The notes beneath the pieces were generated by a model. It saw only the letters and a program-made list of their open reading frames with translations. It made no database searches and had not been told where the DNA came from. This document shows, in pieces, positions 1 through 9,319 of a DNA stretch of 64,000 bases. The number at the start of each line of letters is the position of its first letter. Position 1 is the stretch's first letter. A program made the translations under genes and the position numbers. Source of the stretch: Frigoribacterium sp. PhB24 (lineage in GTDB: Bacteria > Actinomycetota > Actinomycetes > Actinomycetales > Microbacteriaceae); assembly GCF_003755185.1 (NCBI RefSeq), contig NZ_RKIC01000009.1, positions 434,001 through 498,000 on the forward strand, read 5' to 3'.

Positions 1-1266
1 GGCGGTGAAGCCGATCGGGTCGGAGGCAGGAAACGTACCCTCGACGGCCGCGTCGACGTGGGAGTGGTCCGTGCTGGCGTAGTTCTCGAGGTCGACCTCG
101 AACTGCGACTTGGCCTCGGTGAGCTCGATGCGATCTTGCGGACGTTTGGGACCCGCGATCGAGGGCACCACCGTCGCGAGGTCGAGTTCGAGGTACTCGC
201 TGAAGACGGGCTCGACCGAGGGGTCGTGCCACAGTCCTTGCAGCTTGCTGTATTGCTCGACGAGAGCGATCTGCTCGTCCGAGCGTCCGGTGAGGCGCAG
301 GTAGTCGAGCGTGACGTCGTCGATCGGGAAGATCGCCGCCGTCGAACCGAACTCGGGACTCATGTTGCCGATGGTGGCGCGGTTGGCCAGGGGAACCTCG
401 GCGACGCCTTCGCCGTAGAACTCGACGAACTTGCCCACGACGCCATGGCGACGCAGCTGCTGCGTGATGGTGAGCACGACGTCGGTGGCCGTGACCCCCG
501 TCGGGATGGACCCCGAGAGCTTGAACCCCACGACCTTCGGGATCAACATCGACACGGGCTGGCCGAGCATGGCGGCCTCGGCCTCGATGCCCCCCACGCC
601 CCAGCCGAGCACGCCCAGGCCGTTGACCATCGTCGTGTGCGAGTCGGTGCCGACGAGGGTGTCGGGATAGGCCTGGAGCACTCCACCGACCTCACGGCTG
701 TAGGTCACACGCGCGAGGTACTCGATGTTGACCTGGTGGACGATGCCCGTGCCCGGCGGGACGACCTTGAAGTCGTCGAAGGCCGTCTGGCCCCAGCGGA
801 GGAACTGGTACCGCTCGCCGTTGCGCTCGTACTCGATCTCGACGTTGCGTTCGAGGGCGTTGGCGGTGCCGAAGAGATCCGCGATGACCGAGTGGTCGAT
901 GACGAGCTCGGCAGGCGCCAGCGGGTTGATCTTGGTGGGGTCGCCACCCAGTTCGGCGACGGCCTCGCGCATGGTGGCGAGATCGACGATGCAGGGCACC
1001 CCCGTGAAGTCCTGCATGACCACGCGCGCCGGCGTGAACTGGATCTCGGTGTCGGGCTCGGCGGTGGGCTGCCACGAGCCGAGTGCCCGGATTTGGTCAC
1101 CCGTGACGTTCGCACCGTCCTCGGTTCGGAGGAGGTTCTCGAGCAGGACCTTGAGGCTGAACGGAAGCTTCGAAGAACCGTCGACCGCGTCGATGCGGTA
1201 GACCTCGTAGTCGGTGGACCCGACCGTGAGGGTGTTCTTCGAGCCGAAACTGTTGATTGCAGACAC
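1..1266 (-). CDS. acnA: Aconitate hydratase A, N-terminal 422 residues (runs off the left edge)
   Basis: Aconitase interconverts citrate and isocitrate in the cytosol (TCA cycle). The visible part begins at a GTG at 1266, preceded by a GGGAGA ribosome site, and stays open to base 1, so the gene continues beyond the window. Family hallmarks read on the minus strand include the [18 protein letters not shown] block near residues 200-217, the segment [14 protein letters not shown] just after it, and GPKRPQDRI near residue 370. Members are usually about 900-940 residues, so slightly less than half is present. The three cysteines that hold the 4Fe-4S cluster, in the TSCTNTS region and later, should fall just past the edge and cannot be checked. 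A perfect palindrome about 110 bases upstream is a likely operator. Identity is secure; AcnA rather than AcnB follows from motif order. Confidence 0.95.
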   Translation of the reverse strand, partial: MSAINSFGSKNTLTVGSTDYEVYRIDAVDGSSKLPFSLKVLLENLLRTEDGANVTGDQIRALGSWQPTAEPDTEIQFTPARVVMQDFTGVPCIVDLATMREAVAELGGDPTKINPLAPAELVIDHSVIADLFGTANALERNVEIEYERNGERYQFLRWGQTAFDDFKVVPPGTGIVHQVNIEYLARVTYSREVGGVLQAYPDTLVGTDSHTTMVNGLGVLGWGVGGIEAEAAMLGQPVSMLIPKVVGFKLSGSIPTGVTATDVVLTITQQLRRHGVVGKFVEFYGEGVAEVPLANRATIGNMSPEFGSTAAIFPIDDVTLDYLRLTGRSDEQIALVEQYSKLQGLWHDPSVEPVFSEYLELDLATVVPSIAGPKRPQDRIELTEAKSQFEVDLENYASTDHSHVDAAVEGTFPASDPIGFTA

Positions 1267-1373
1267 GTGCCGTCTCCCTTGCTGACTACGCCCTCATCTT
1301 GGCCGGTGCGCGCGACGCCCACCAGCGAGGTCAGCCTAAGTCCGCGGGGTGTCCCCGGGGCCGATCCCAGCGA

Positions 1374-1395
1374 TTTATCTCGATGTCGAGATAAA
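1374..1395. promoter_or_regulatory. Perfect inverted repeat upstream of acnA, likely repressor operator
   Basis: TTTATCTCGA (1374-1383) is followed by a two-base spacer TG and its exact complement TCGAGATAAA (1386-1395). It sits between the 3' end of the DUF3159 gene and the acnA start, about 108-129 bases upstream of that start. The AT-rich arms stand out in a GC-rich background. The size and symmetry resemble operators of dimeric MarR-type regulators; the cognate regulator is not in the window. A terminator role for the upstream gene is less likely because the arms are AT-rich and lack a GC core. Confidence 0.6.
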
Positions 1396-1417
1396 ACATA
1401 GCACCAGGAGGCGCGGG

Positions 1418-2188
1418 TCAGGCCGAAGGGACCCGCGCGTCGTCCGCCTCGTCGCGTCCCCGGTAGACCGTCCGGACGAGCAGCCACGTGATCCACAGCA
1501 GACCGGCATAGAGGGGCAGACCCATCACGAGCTTGAGCGTGCCGAGGAGCGCGACGTCTCCCGCCATCCAGAGGGGCACCTGGACGACGAGACGGGCGGC
1601 GAAGAGGCCGGCCCACAACCACGTGGCCAGGACGAGCACCCGCCGCTTCGCCCGATCGGCCCGCCACCCCGTGCCGTCGTTGGTCAGGAGGCCGACGACG
1701 ATACCGATCAGGGGCCAGCGCACGGCGATGCTCACGACCATGGCCGACAGAGACGCCGCGTTGATCAGCAGGCCGGGCACGAAGTTGTTCTCGGCTCGGC
1801 CGGAGAGCAAGGCGATGCCCGCGGACAACGCGATGCCGAAGACGCCCGCGAGAGCCTGGGCGACCGGGCCGCGCTGGACGGCCCGGGCCACCACGAAGGC
1901 GACGGCCAGCACCAATGGGATGAGGACCGACGGGACGACGTCGCGGGTGATGGTGTAGACGACGACGAAGCCGAGCCCCGGGACGATCGACTCCACGAGA
2001 CCGCGCACTCCGCCGATCGCGGTCAGGAGCGCTGCCGCCGTGGGCACCTCGCCGGGCGCGACCTGGCCGATGCCTGCGCGCCGGGCGGCCGCTTGCAACT
2101 GGGCCGCCAGTGACACCCGGGGATCGTCGAGCGGGGACGGATCAGCCGGATCGGGCCGCTGGTCGGGCGGCTGGTCGGGCGCGGACAC
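1418..2188 (-). CDS. DUF3159 family membrane protein
   Basis: A 256-residue integral membrane protein of the actinobacterial DUF3159 family; its molecular function is unknown. Residues 1-50 are hydrophilic and proline/aspartate rich, then come about six hydrophobic segments, with charged loops such as RADRAKRR. The GTG start at 2188 lies 6 bases after the stop of the DUF3710 gene, so dut, the DUF3710 gene and this gene form one minus-strand transcription unit. The conserved neighbourhood with dut and DUF3710 proteins is typical of Actinobacteria and supports the family call. No catalytic motif is visible. Confidence 0.85.
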   Translation of the reverse strand: MSAPDQPPDQRPDPADPSPLDDPRVSLAAQLQAAARRAGIGQVAPGEVPTAAALLTAIGGVRGLVESIVPGLGFVVVYTITRDVVPSVLIPLVLAVAFVVARAVQRGPVAQALAGVFGIALSAGIALLSGRAENNFVPGLLINAASLSAMVVSIAVRWPLIGIVVGLLTNDGTGWRADRAKRRVLVLATWLWAGLFAARLVVQVPLWMAGDVALLGTLKLVMGLPLYAGLLWITWLLVRTVYRGRDEADDARVPSA

Positions 2189-2194
2189 GTCGAT

Positions 2195-2914
2195 TCAGAC
2201 GACCGAGGGCGTGGTGCCCGGGGCGTCGGTCGGGCCGGTCTTCGGCATGGCGAGCGGGATGAGCTCGCGCGGAGGCATGGGGGTCGTCCCACGCACCACG
2301 ACGATGCTACGGAACAGGTCTTCGATCTTCTCGGCGGCCTCGCCCTCGAGCGCGGCGTCCCCCGCGATGACACCGCGGAGGAACCACCGGGGGCCGTCGA
2401 CGCCGATGAAACGCGCACGCCTGGTCGTTCCGGGGTCGCCGCCCATGACGGGGATCTCGGCGCGGACCTCCGGCCCGAACGGCCCCTCGACCTCGGCCGT
2501 CGTGCCGCCCTGCTTCTCGATCTGCTCACTGATCTGGCCCCGGATCTCGTTCCAGAGACCTGTCGTGCGCGGCGCCGCGAACGGTTGCACCTGCAGCGTC
2601 GACTTGGCGAAGTCGAGACCGACGGCGACGACGCGCTTGCTCCCCTCCTCGACCTCGAGACGGAGGTGGAGCCCCTCGCGCGGCAGGATCTTGACACCGC
2701 CGAGATCGACGTAGGGCCGGACGGGGTTGGCCTCGGTCTCGTCCAGGGGGCCGACGTCGGCGCGATCCTCGGGTGCCGACTTCGAGTCGTCGAACACCTC
2801 GACCTCGGCGTCGTCGAGGGACTCGATGTCGATCTCGACATCTGCGACGTCGGCCGATTCGACGTCGATCTCGACCTCGGCCAGTTCTTGCTCGCGGCGT
2901 TTGGACTTCCTCAC
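2195..2914 (-). CDS. DUF3710 domain-containing protein
   Basis: A 239-residue soluble protein of the actinobacterial DUF3710 family, function unknown. Residues 1-60 form a very acidic, low-complexity leader with repeated EVEID/DVEID units after a basic KSKRREQE start. The conserved part starts near GPLDETEANPVRPYVDLGG and includes GLWNEIRGQISEQIEKQGG and a GVDGPRWFLRGVI block. The ATG at 2914 overlaps the dut stop by four bases (ATGA), indicating translational coupling. No membrane segments or enzyme motifs are seen. The link with dut is conserved but its meaning is not known. Confidence 0.85.
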   Translation of the reverse strand: MRKSKRREQELAEVEIDVESADVADVEIDIESLDDAEVEVFDDSKSAPEDRADVGPLDETEANPVRPYVDLGGVKILPREGLHLRLEVEEGSKRVVAVGLDFAKSTLQVQPFAAPRTTGLWNEIRGQISEQIEKQGGTTAEVEGPFGPEVRAEIPVMGGDPGTTRRARFIGVDGPRWFLRGVIAGDAALEGEAAEKIEDLFRSIVVVRGTTPMPPRELIPLAMPKTGPTDAPGTTPSVV

Positions 2915-3372
2915 GCGGTGCCTCCTGGGTTGTGTGCGTATCCGGTGGACCCGTGCCCGCCGACCCCACGGACGCTCTCGGGGAGCGTCGTCACGGGGAC
3001 GAAGGTCGCGCGGACGACCGGCATGATGACGAGTTGGGCGATCTTGTCGCCGACGGCGACGTGGTGCTCGGTCTCGAGGTCGGTGTTCAGCAGCGAGACC
3101 TTGATCTCGCCGCGGTAGCCCGCGTCGACGGTTCCCGGCGCGTTCACGACGGTGATGCCGTGTTTCGCGGCCAGGCCGCTTCGCGGCATGACGAAGGCGG
3201 CGAAACCGTCGGGCAGGGCGATGGCGACACCCGTGCCCACGAGGGCACGGTGCCCCGGCCGCAACACCAGGTCGTCGGTCGAGAGCAGGTCGGCGCCGGC
3301 GTCGCCCGGGTGGGAGTAGACGGGCACCGAGGCCGTCTCGGCGGCGATGAGGACGTCGAGGGTCTGGGTCAC
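2911..3372 (-). CDS. dut: Deoxyuridine 5'-triphosphate nucleotidohydrolase (dUTPase)
   Basis: Hydrolyses dUTP to dUMP and diphosphate, keeping uracil out of DNA and supplying dUMP for thymidylate synthesis; a cytosolic homotrimer in this family. All five dUTPase motifs are visible in 153 residues: HPGDAGADL, PRSGLAAKHGI, a block from GTVDAGYRGEI to KVSLLN, VGDKIAQLVI, and the glycine-rich C-terminal RGVGGHGSTG that closes over the substrate. The GTG start at 3372 gives the standard N-terminus MTQTLDVLI; longer upstream reading is not conserved. The gene is divergent from the DUF3093 gene (39 bases apart) and overlaps the DUF3710 start by 4 bases. Confidence 0.96.
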   Translation of the reverse strand: MTQTLDVLIAAETASVPVYSHPGDAGADLLSTDDLVLRPGHRALVGTGVAIALPDGFAAFVMPRSGLAAKHGITVVNAPGTVDAGYRGEIKVSLLNTDLETEHHVAVGDKIAQLVIMPVVRATFVPVTTLPESVRGVGGHGSTGYAHNPGGTA

Positions 3373-3411
3373 GTGTCGAGGGTAGTGCAGAAGTCTGGTC
3401 GAATGGACGTC

Positions 3412-3867
3412 ATGAACCCCTACCGTGAGCGCCTGCTCCCGCCGCTCTCCGTATTCGTGGCCTGCGCGTTGCTCGTCCCCGCGACGCTTCTGGTCTTCCT
3501 GCCGATCAACTCGACGGTGGGCGTGATCATGGCCGTCGTGTTCTACGCGGCGGCCGTCGTCCTGCTCGTCCTGACGTCGCCCGTGCTGACGATCGACGAC
3601 GAGGGCTTCACCGCCGGCAGGGCGCGTCTGTACCCTCACGAGATAGGTGGAGCCGAGGGGTTCACCGGTGCCGAGGCGACACGAGAAAGAGGGCCCAGAC
3701 TCGACGCGCGAGCTTGGACCCTCTTCAGAGGCTGGGTGCGGCCGGTGGTCAAGATCTCGTTGACGGACCTCGACGACCCCGCGCCCTATTGGTTGGTGTC
3801 GACCCGTCGTCCCGACGAGGTCGTCCGGCGGCTCGACGCGCTCAGGCTGCGCACTCCCGGCAGATAG
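3412..3867 (+). CDS. DUF3093 domain-containing membrane protein
   Basis: A 151-residue actinobacterial DUF3093 protein of unknown function. Two adjacent hydrophobic segments (about residues 10-32 and 36-56) place it in the membrane, followed by a cytoplasmic domain containing TIDDEGFTAGRARL and a PVVKISLTDLDDPAPYWLVSTRRP block that resemble PH-like folds. The start at 3412 (MNPYRERLLPP) fits the family; an in-frame ATG nine bases earlier at 3403 is possible. The 3' end overlaps the tail of the convergent DUF4193 gene by 26 bases. Confidence 0.85.
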   Translation: MNPYRERLLPPLSVFVACALLVPATLLVFLPINSTVGVIMAVVFYAAAVVLLVLTSPVLTIDDEGFTAGRARLYPHEIGGAEGFTGAEATRERGPRLDARAWTLFRGWVRPVVKISLTDLDDPAPYWLVSTRRPDEVVRRLDALRLRTPGR

Positions 3868-4135
3868 CACCCAGCTTGGTCTCGTGATCGAGCTGCGACC
3901 GGTGCTTCACCAAGAAGCACTCCACACAGGTGAACTCGTCGACCTGCGGGGGGAGGACGACGACGTCGAGGTCGAGGTCCGAGAGGTCCTGCCCGGCGAG
4001 CTCGAACGAGCCCGGGTTGTCGGCGTCGTCGTCGACGACGCCGGTCATCTTGTCGGGGACCCTCTCTTTGAGCCCCTCGATCGACTCCGAGCCGTCGTCG
4101 TCGTTCTTGCGAGGTGCGTCGTAGTCGGTGGCCAT
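3842..4135 (-). CDS. DUF4193 family small zinc-ribbon-like protein
   Basis: A 97-residue acidic protein of the actinobacterial DUF4193 family. It has a strongly acidic middle, and at the C-terminus a CVEC pair followed about 20 residues later by CREC, the spacing of a four-cysteine zinc site. The start at 4135 gives MATDYDAPRKNDDD; an ATG two codons upstream (4141) is the alternative. Function is not established; an RNA-polymerase-associated or regulatory role would be speculation. It converges on the DUF3093 gene with a 26-base overlap of coding sequence. Confidence 0.85.
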   Translation of the reverse strand: MATDYDAPRKNDDDGSESIEGLKERVPDKMTGVVDDDADNPGSFELAGQDLSDLDLDVVVLPPQVDEFTCVECFLVKHRSQLDHETKLGAICRECAA

Positions 4136-4181
4136 GCCCATCCAGTTCTTCGGTCGTTCGTGTGCCCGATTCGGCGGGTGC

Positions 4182-4210
4182 AGTTTGCATCACTCGTTGT
4201 CGAATAGCAA
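4182..4210 (-). promoter_or_regulatory. Possible promoter for the DUF4193 gene
   Basis: Read on the minus strand, TTGCTA and CAAACT are separated by 17 bases, about 40 bases before the DUF4193 start codon. It is the only AT-rich stretch in the roughly 200-base gap to sepH. Similarity to the housekeeping -35/-10 pattern is partial, so this is a weak call. Confidence 0.35.
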
Positions 4211-4333
4211 ACCCGTTCCCACGGCCTTTCAGCCGCCTCGGAAGAACTGACGGCACGCCCGTCGTATTCCCGAGATAACGGGGGTCGACGTGCGACTCTT
4301 GGCACCGGATCACGACGGTGAAAGGCGTGGAAA

Positions 4334-5488
4334 ATGCAGGATCTCAGGGTCATCGGCGTCCAGAGCGGAGCTCTGCTCGTCTCCACCGACGCCGGTGGCG
4401 AGTACCGCCTTCCCGTCACGCACACTCTCCACTCACAGCTCCGGGCGGCCAGCCCCGGTGACGCGCCGGTCGAACGCAAGGCACCGCCTCGTGAGATCCA
4501 GGCCCTCGTCCGGGCGGGCAAGACCTCGAAGCAGGTGGCCGAGCTGACCGGTGCCGATCTCGACTACGTGCACCGGTTCGAGGGTCCGGTGCTCGCCGAA
4601 CGCGCCTTCGTCCTCGAGAGCGCCCGCGCCGTCACCGTGTCGGTGGCCGACGACGCGGCTCCAGGGGTCCAGGCGACGACCTTCGGCGCCATCATCGACG
4701 AACGACTCGATGGCGCCGAGACCTCGCAGCGCGAATGGACCGCCTACAAGGACGCCGAGCACGGCTGGGTGGTCCACCTGGCCTTCGTCACGCACGAGGT
4801 CGAACGCAACGCGACGTGGCGGTTCGACCCGAAGAAGTCCGTCCTGGCTCCCCTGGGCGGGGACGCCCACCGACTCTCCCAGCACGGTGAGGAAGTCGGT
4901 CCGCTCGTCCCGCGCCTCCGGGCCGTGGTCCGCGAGCCACGTCAGGAGGACACCTCGGGTAGGTTCGACAGCGGCGCCTTCCTGGTGGATGAGGTCGAGG
5001 AGGTCGAGCTCCCCGCCGAGACCGCGACCGACCGGTTGCGTCCCGGTGCCCGGGGCACCGCCTCCTTCGCCGCCGCGAACCGCGCACCCGACGACGCCGA
5101 CGGGCACGACCAGACCGCGGACCTCCTCGAGGCGCTGCGGCGCCGTCGTGGAGAACGCGAGGCGGCCCGTTTCTCGGACGACGACGGGCGGCCCGACCAT
5201 CCGGTCACCGGAACGATCCGTGTGATCGACGTGCCGCTGGACGACTTCGACCTACCCGAAGGGGCCACCGAATCCACTCCGGTCCTACCCGACCGGTCGA
5301 CCCGTGGCGGCTCGGCCACGGACGCCGTTCCGGTTCAGCCCACGGGCATCCGCGGCAGCCGCGGACGGGCCGGCCGACGCGAGATGCCCAGCGCGGCCCA
5401 GACGACCAAGAAGGCCCGCGGCCGCACGTCGATGCCCAGTTGGGACGAGATCGTGTTCGGCGCGCGTTCGGACGACGATCCCGCCTGA
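4334..5488 (+). CDS. sepH: Septation protein SepH (DUF3071)
   Basis: SepH is an actinobacterial cell-division regulator that binds FtsZ and promotes its assembly (known from Streptomyces and mycobacteria). The 384-residue protein has the expected layout: a conserved N-terminal DUF3071 domain (residues 1 to about 170) with the helix-turn-helix-like region EIQALVRAGKTSKQVAELTG and the following DLDYVHRFEGPVLAERAF, a long charged, disordered middle, and a short conserved C-terminal motif TSMPSWDEIVFG at the end. The ATG at 4334 follows a purine-rich GAAAGG. The gene is monocistronic in appearance, with convergent phosphodiesterase downstream. Confidence 0.93.
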   Translation: MQDLRVIGVQSGALLVSTDAGGEYRLPVTHTLHSQLRAASPGDAPVERKAPPREIQALVRAGKTSKQVAELTGADLDYVHRFEGPVLAERAFVLESARAVTVSVADDAAPGVQATTFGAIIDERLDGAETSQREWTAYKDAEHGWVVHLAFVTHEVERNATWRFDPKKSVLAPLGGDAHRLSQHGEEVGPLVPRLRAVVREPRQEDTSGRFDSGAFLVDEVEEVELPAETATDRLRPGARGTASFAAANRAPDDADGHDQTADLLEALRRRRGEREAARFSDDDGRPDHPVTGTIRVIDVPLDDFDLPEGATESTPVLPDRSTRGGSATDAVPVQPTGIRGSRGRAGRREMPSAAQTTKKARGRTSMPSWDEIVFGARSDDDPA

Positions 5489-5535
5489 TCCGCGGTTCGG
5501 ACCACGACCTCGACTGCCGCCCCGGCAGGCGACGG

Positions 5536-6666
5536 TCACCGGCGGTAGGCGCCGAACGTCCGGAGGGGCACCATCGTCTCGTCGTCGGACCACGATCCGT
5601 GGTGGCCCGTCATCGTGCCGGGTTCACCACCGCGGTCTCGTCCGTCGTAGTAGGCGACTCCCCGTCGAGCTGCGACGATCACGTCGCCGATGCGGGGAAG
5701 CACCACGGGGTCGACGGCCCCGAACCATCCGGCGTCGATCGCCTCGGCTCGCGTCAGCACCCACGCCCGGTCGCCTTCGGTCGACCGCCAGGCGTCGAGC
5801 AGCGCGCTCCGTCTGGTCTCGTCCGCATCGGGCTCGACGTGCAGCTGCAGGCACCGCGGTTCTCCTGCCACGTGCCTCACCCCGTCGACCAGGGCCGCGA
5901 TACCCCCGAACACGATCCTTCGACGCTCGGCCACGTCGATGATCCCGTGGTCGGCCGTGACGATCACCCCGACGTCCGGTGCGACGGCGGACTCGAGCTT
6001 GCGCACCTCGGCGTCGACGCCCTCGAGGGCGTCGATCCATTCGTCGGACTCCCACCCGGCCCGGTGGGCGATCATGTCGAGTTCGGGGACGTACAGATAG
6101 ACCAAGGAGGCGCCGGTCGAGTCGACGAGTCTCGCCGCGGTCGCGAACCGGTCCCCCACGCTCTCGGCCACGTCGTAGACGGCACCGCGCAGGATGGCCT
6201 CCGTGAGACCGGACGACCGGTAGCGCTTGGGGCCCACGGCGTGGGACCACACGTCGGGCGCCGTCTCGAACAACGTGGGACGACGCTGCCATTCGTCGGG
6301 CCGCATGTGCTCGTCCCAGCCCGAGAGCTGCTTGACGACCCGATCGTTCTCGGCATCGTAGGCGGAGTACCCGACGAGACCGTGCTCGCCCGGGAGCGCG
6401 CCGGTCGTCAACGTGGTGAGCGCCGCCGCGGTGGTCGTCGGCCACCCGGACCACAGGCTGCCCTTGACCCCCGACAACGTCCGGGCGTGACCGCGACGGG
6501 CACCGAGGGCCGCTTGGCCGAGGCCGTCCACCAGGACCACGACGGCAGCACGGGCGGGCGGCAGGTGGAGCGCGTTCGCCTCGCCCCGCAGGGACGCGAG
6601 ACAGGAGGGCACCACGTCGGCCAGGCTCACGGCCCCTCGGGGGCGCGCCGGTACGATGGAGGACAC
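5536..6666 (-). CDS. Alkaline phosphatase family protein / nucleotide pyrophosphatase-type phosphodiesterase
   Basis: About 376 residues of the alkaline-phosphatase superfamily (nucleotide pyrophosphatase/phosphodiesterase type), a metal-dependent phosphoryl hydrolase; substrate unknown. Visible metal-site and nucleophile motifs are VVVLVDGLG near the N-terminus, [17 protein letters not shown] carrying the nucleophilic threonine, [15 protein letters not shown], and [10 protein letters not shown]. No signal peptide is seen. The GTG at 6666 is chosen because it leaves about 12 residues before the conserved [13 protein letters not shown]; a GTG at 6630, with a better ribosome site (GAGGGG), is a credible alternative. 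The gene is divergent from parC, a common actinobacterial arrangement near sepH. Confidence 0.85.
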   Translation of the reverse strand: MSSIVPARPRGAVSLADVVPSCLASLRGEANALHLPPARAAVVVLVDGLGQAALGARRGHARTLSGVKGSLWSGWPTTTAAALTTLTTGALPGEHGLVGYSAYDAENDRVVKQLSGWDEHMRPDEWQRRPTLFETAPDVWSHAVGPKRYRSSGLTEAILRGAVYDVAESVGDRFATAARLVDSTGASLVYLYVPELDMIAHRAGWESDEWIDALEGVDAEVRKLESAVAPDVGVIVTADHGIIDVAERRRIVFGGIAALVDGVRHVAGEPRCLQLHVEPDADETRRSALLDAWRSTEGDRAWVLTRAEAIDAGWFGAVDPVVLPRIGDVIVAARRGVAYYDGRDRGGEPGTMTGHHGSWSDDETMVPLRTFGAYRR

Positions 6667-6727
6667 CGGCCCCAGTCTGGCACAGCGACGATCGCGTGCC
6701 CCGTCCGTCCCGATCCGTGAGAAGTGC

Positions 6728-9241
6728 ATGACCACCACCGAGAACACGAGCAGCCCCGACCACGGCGAACGCATCGAAGACATCGACGTCTCCCTCGAGA
6801 TGCAGGGGTCCTTCCTCGAATACGCCTACTCGGTCATCTACTCGCGGGCCCTGCCCGACGCTCGCGACGGCCTCAAGCCGGTCCAGCGCCGCATCCTCTA
6901 CCAGATGTCCGAGATGGGCCTGCGGCCCGACCGGGGCCACGTGAAGAGCGCGCGGGTCGTCGGCGAGGTCATGGGCAAGTTGCACCCCCACGGCGACACC
7001 GCGATCTACGACGCCATGGTGCGTCAGGCCCAACCGTTCACCATGCGCGTGCCGCTCATCGACGGGCACGGCAACTTCGGCTCGCTCGACGACGGGCCGG
7101 CCGCGCCCCGCTACACCGAGGCTCGCCTCGCCGAGGCGTCGCTGGCGATGACCCAGGGACTCGGCGAGGACGTCGTCGACTTCGTCCCCAACTACGACAA
7201 CCAGTTGATGCAGCCCGAGGTCCTCCCCGCGGCCTTCCCGAACCTGCTGGTGAACGGCGCGAGCGGCATCGCGGTGGGCATGGCGACGAACATGGCGCCG
7301 CACAACCTCGTCGAGGTCGTCGGCGCCGCCCGCCACCTGATCGACCATCCCGACGCGAGCCTCGACGACCTCATGGCGTTCGTGCCCGGACCCGACCTGC
7401 CCACCGGCGGCACGATCGCCGGACTCGCCGGCGTGCGCGACGCCTACGCCACGGGTCGAGGCAGCTTCAAGACCCGGGCCCGTGTCAGCGTGGAGAGCAT
7501 CACGGCACGGAAGAACGGCCTCGTGGTCACCGAGCTGCCCTACCTCGTGGGGCCCGAGAAGGTGATCGAGAAGATCAAGGACGGAGTGCAGGCGAAGAAG
7601 CTGACCGGCATCACGGACGTCACCGACCTGACGGACCACAAGCACGGCCTCCGTCTCGTCATCGGCATCAAGACCGGGTTCAGCCCTGAGGCGGTGCTCG
7701 AACAGCTGTACCGGTACACGCCACTCGAGGATGGCTTCAGCATCAACAACGTCGCCCTGGTCGAGGGCCAACCACGGACGCTCGGGCTGAAGGAGATGCT
7801 CGAGGTCTACGTCGCGCACCGACTCTCCGTCGTCACGCGTCGCAGCCGCTACCGACTCGCGAAGAGAGAGGACCGCCTCCACCTCGTCGAGGGCCTGCTC
7901 GTCGCCATCGTCGACATCGACGAGGTCATCCAGGTCATCCGGACGAGCGACGACACGGCCGCCGCCCGCGCCCGCCTGCGCGAGGTGTTCGACCTCAGTG
8001 AGATCCAAGCCGAGTACATCCTCGACCTGCAATTGCGGCGGCTGACCAAGTTCAGTCGTATCGAGCTCGAGGCCGAACGGGACGAGCTACTCGCGGCCAT
8101 CGCCGACCTGAAGGATCTGCTGGCCGACCCCGTCCGCCTCCGTGCCCTCGTCTCGAGCGAGCTGGGTGACATCGCCGAACAGTTCGGCACACCGCGGCGG
8201 ACGCTGCTGACCGAGGCCAAAGCGAGCGTCGCGACGACGGGCCGCGGCAACAAGTCCGTTCCCACCCTCGAGATCGCCGACACCCCGACCCGAGTGTTCC
8301 TCTCCACGACGGGCCGCGTCCTGCGGGTGGATCACCTCGACCCCGACTCGGCTGTTCCCACTCCCCCGGCCCGGCGCACGAAGCACGACGCCGTCCTCTC
8401 GTCGATCGACACGACCACGCGCACCGAGATCGGTGCCGTGACGAACCACGGTCGCCTCGTGCGACTCACCCCGGTCGACCTCCCCTCGGTGCCCCCCACC
8501 TCCGTACAGCTGGGTGCCGGCGTACCCATCCGGGACTACCTGGGCCTGGTCGACAAGAAAGAGCGCGTGTTGGGACTCGTCTCCCTGACCGCCGATCGCA
8601 CCATCGCCCTCGGCACGGCCCGCGGGGTCGTCAAGCGGGTCGCGACGGGACAGTACCCCGCACGACCCGATTTCCCGGTGATCACGCTCAAGAAGGGCGA
8701 TGAGGTGGTCGGTGTCGCCCAAGGGGCCGACGACGACGAGTTGGTCTTCGTCAGCTCGGGCGCGCAGCTCCTCAGGTTCCCGGCCTCGTCGGTCCGTCCG
8801 CAGGGGCCCGTCGGCGGCGGGGTCGCCGGCATCAACCTTCCCGGCGACGCCGCCGTCCTCTTCTTCGGAGCCGTGCCCGCGGGCCGCGAGGCCGTCGTGG
8901 CCACCGTGTCGTCGAGCAGCTCCACCATCGCGGGTACCGACCCCGGACGCGCGAAGCTGAGCGCGTTCGACGAGTACCCGGGCAAGGGCCGCGCGACCGG
9001 CGGGGTGCGGTCGCACTCTTTGTTGAAAGGCGAGGACGGCTTGTCGCTGGCCTGGGTCGGGCCGGTTCCGGCCCAGGCGGTCGGTCCCGACGGATCCGTT
9101 CGCACCTTGCCGATCGACCTCGCTCGTCGTGACGGCTCGGGCGCGCCCCTCGACGCCCTCATCGGGTCCATCGGGGCGTCCGTGGCGCACATCACGGACT
9201 CCGCGACAGGTCTCGAGGCCGGTGCGGACCCCATCGTGTGA
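6728..9241 (+). CDS. parC: DNA topoisomerase IV subunit A
   Basis: Breaks and rejoins DNA as the A subunit of topoisomerase IV, which unlinks replicated chromosomes with ParE. In 837 residues the winged-helix catalytic core is clear: [14 protein letters not shown] (residues 84-97, the quinolone-determining region with Thr at the usual Ser position) and [11 protein letters not shown] with catalytic Tyr129. The C-terminal half is a beta-pinwheel. The GyrA box (QRRGGKG-like) needed for gyrase wrapping is absent, which with the convergent parE favours topoisomerase IV over gyrase. The ATG at 6728 gives [13 protein letters not shown] and follows GAGAAG; a longer in-frame upstream reading is not conserved. 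A strong terminator separates it from parE. Confidence 0.93.
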   Translation: MTTTENTSSPDHGERIEDIDVSLEMQGSFLEYAYSVIYSRALPDARDGLKPVQRRILYQMSEMGLRPDRGHVKSARVVGEVMGKLHPHGDTAIYDAMVRQAQPFTMRVPLIDGHGNFGSLDDGPAAPRYTEARLAEASLAMTQGLGEDVVDFVPNYDNQLMQPEVLPAAFPNLLVNGASGIAVGMATNMAPHNLVEVVGAARHLIDHPDASLDDLMAFVPGPDLPTGGTIAGLAGVRDAYATGRGSFKTRARVSVESITARKNGLVVTELPYLVGPEKVIEKIKDGVQAKKLTGITDVTDLTDHKHGLRLVIGIKTGFSPEAVLEQLYRYTPLEDGFSINNVALVEGQPRTLGLKEMLEVYVAHRLSVVTRRSRYRLAKREDRLHLVEGLLVAIVDIDEVIQVIRTSDDTAAARARLREVFDLSEIQAEYILDLQLRRLTKFSRIELEAERDELLAAIADLKDLLADPVRLRALVSSELGDIAEQFGTPRRTLLTEAKASVATTGRGNKSVPTLEIADTPTRVFLSTTGRVLRVDHLDPDSAVPTPPARRTKHDAVLSSIDTTTRTEIGAVTNHGRLVRLTPVDLPSVPPTSVQLGAGVPIRDYLGLVDKKERVLGLVSLTADRTIALGTARGVVKRVATGQYPARPDFPVITLKKGDEVVGVAQGADDDELVFVSSGAQLLRFPASSVRPQGPVGGGVAGINLPGDAAVLFFGAVPAGREAVVATVSSSSSTIAGTDPGRAKLSAFDEYPGKGRATGGVRSHSLLKGEDGLSLAWVGPVPAQAVGPDGSVRTLPIDLARRDGSGAPLDALIGSIGASVAHITDSATGLEAGADPIV

Positions 9242-9254
9242 TCGTCTCGGCCAT

Positions 9255-9300
9255 CGACGACGGCGCCCCACCCTGGGACCAGGGTGGGGCGCCGTCGTCG
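9255..9300. terminator. Bidirectional terminator between parC and parE
   Basis: A perfect 20-base-pair stem (left arm 9255-9274, right arm 9281-9300) closes a six-base loop GGGACC. It lies 13 bases after the parC stop and 19 bases before the end of convergent parE, so it can serve both. There is no long T-run, as is common in high-GC actinobacteria. Its CGACGACGGCGCCCC arm core recurs in the terminator at 24848. Confidence 0.85.
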
Positions 9301-9319
9301 AGCTCGAAGCGGTGCGTGC

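Noticed and set aside
58-1401. Plus-strand open frame of 447 codons
   Set aside because: Antisense shadow of aconitase; the minus strand carries unmistakable aconitase motifs.
7000-7020. Thr at the quinolone-resistance position of ParC ([11 protein letters not shown])
   Set aside because: Natural variation at this position is common; not evidence of resistance.
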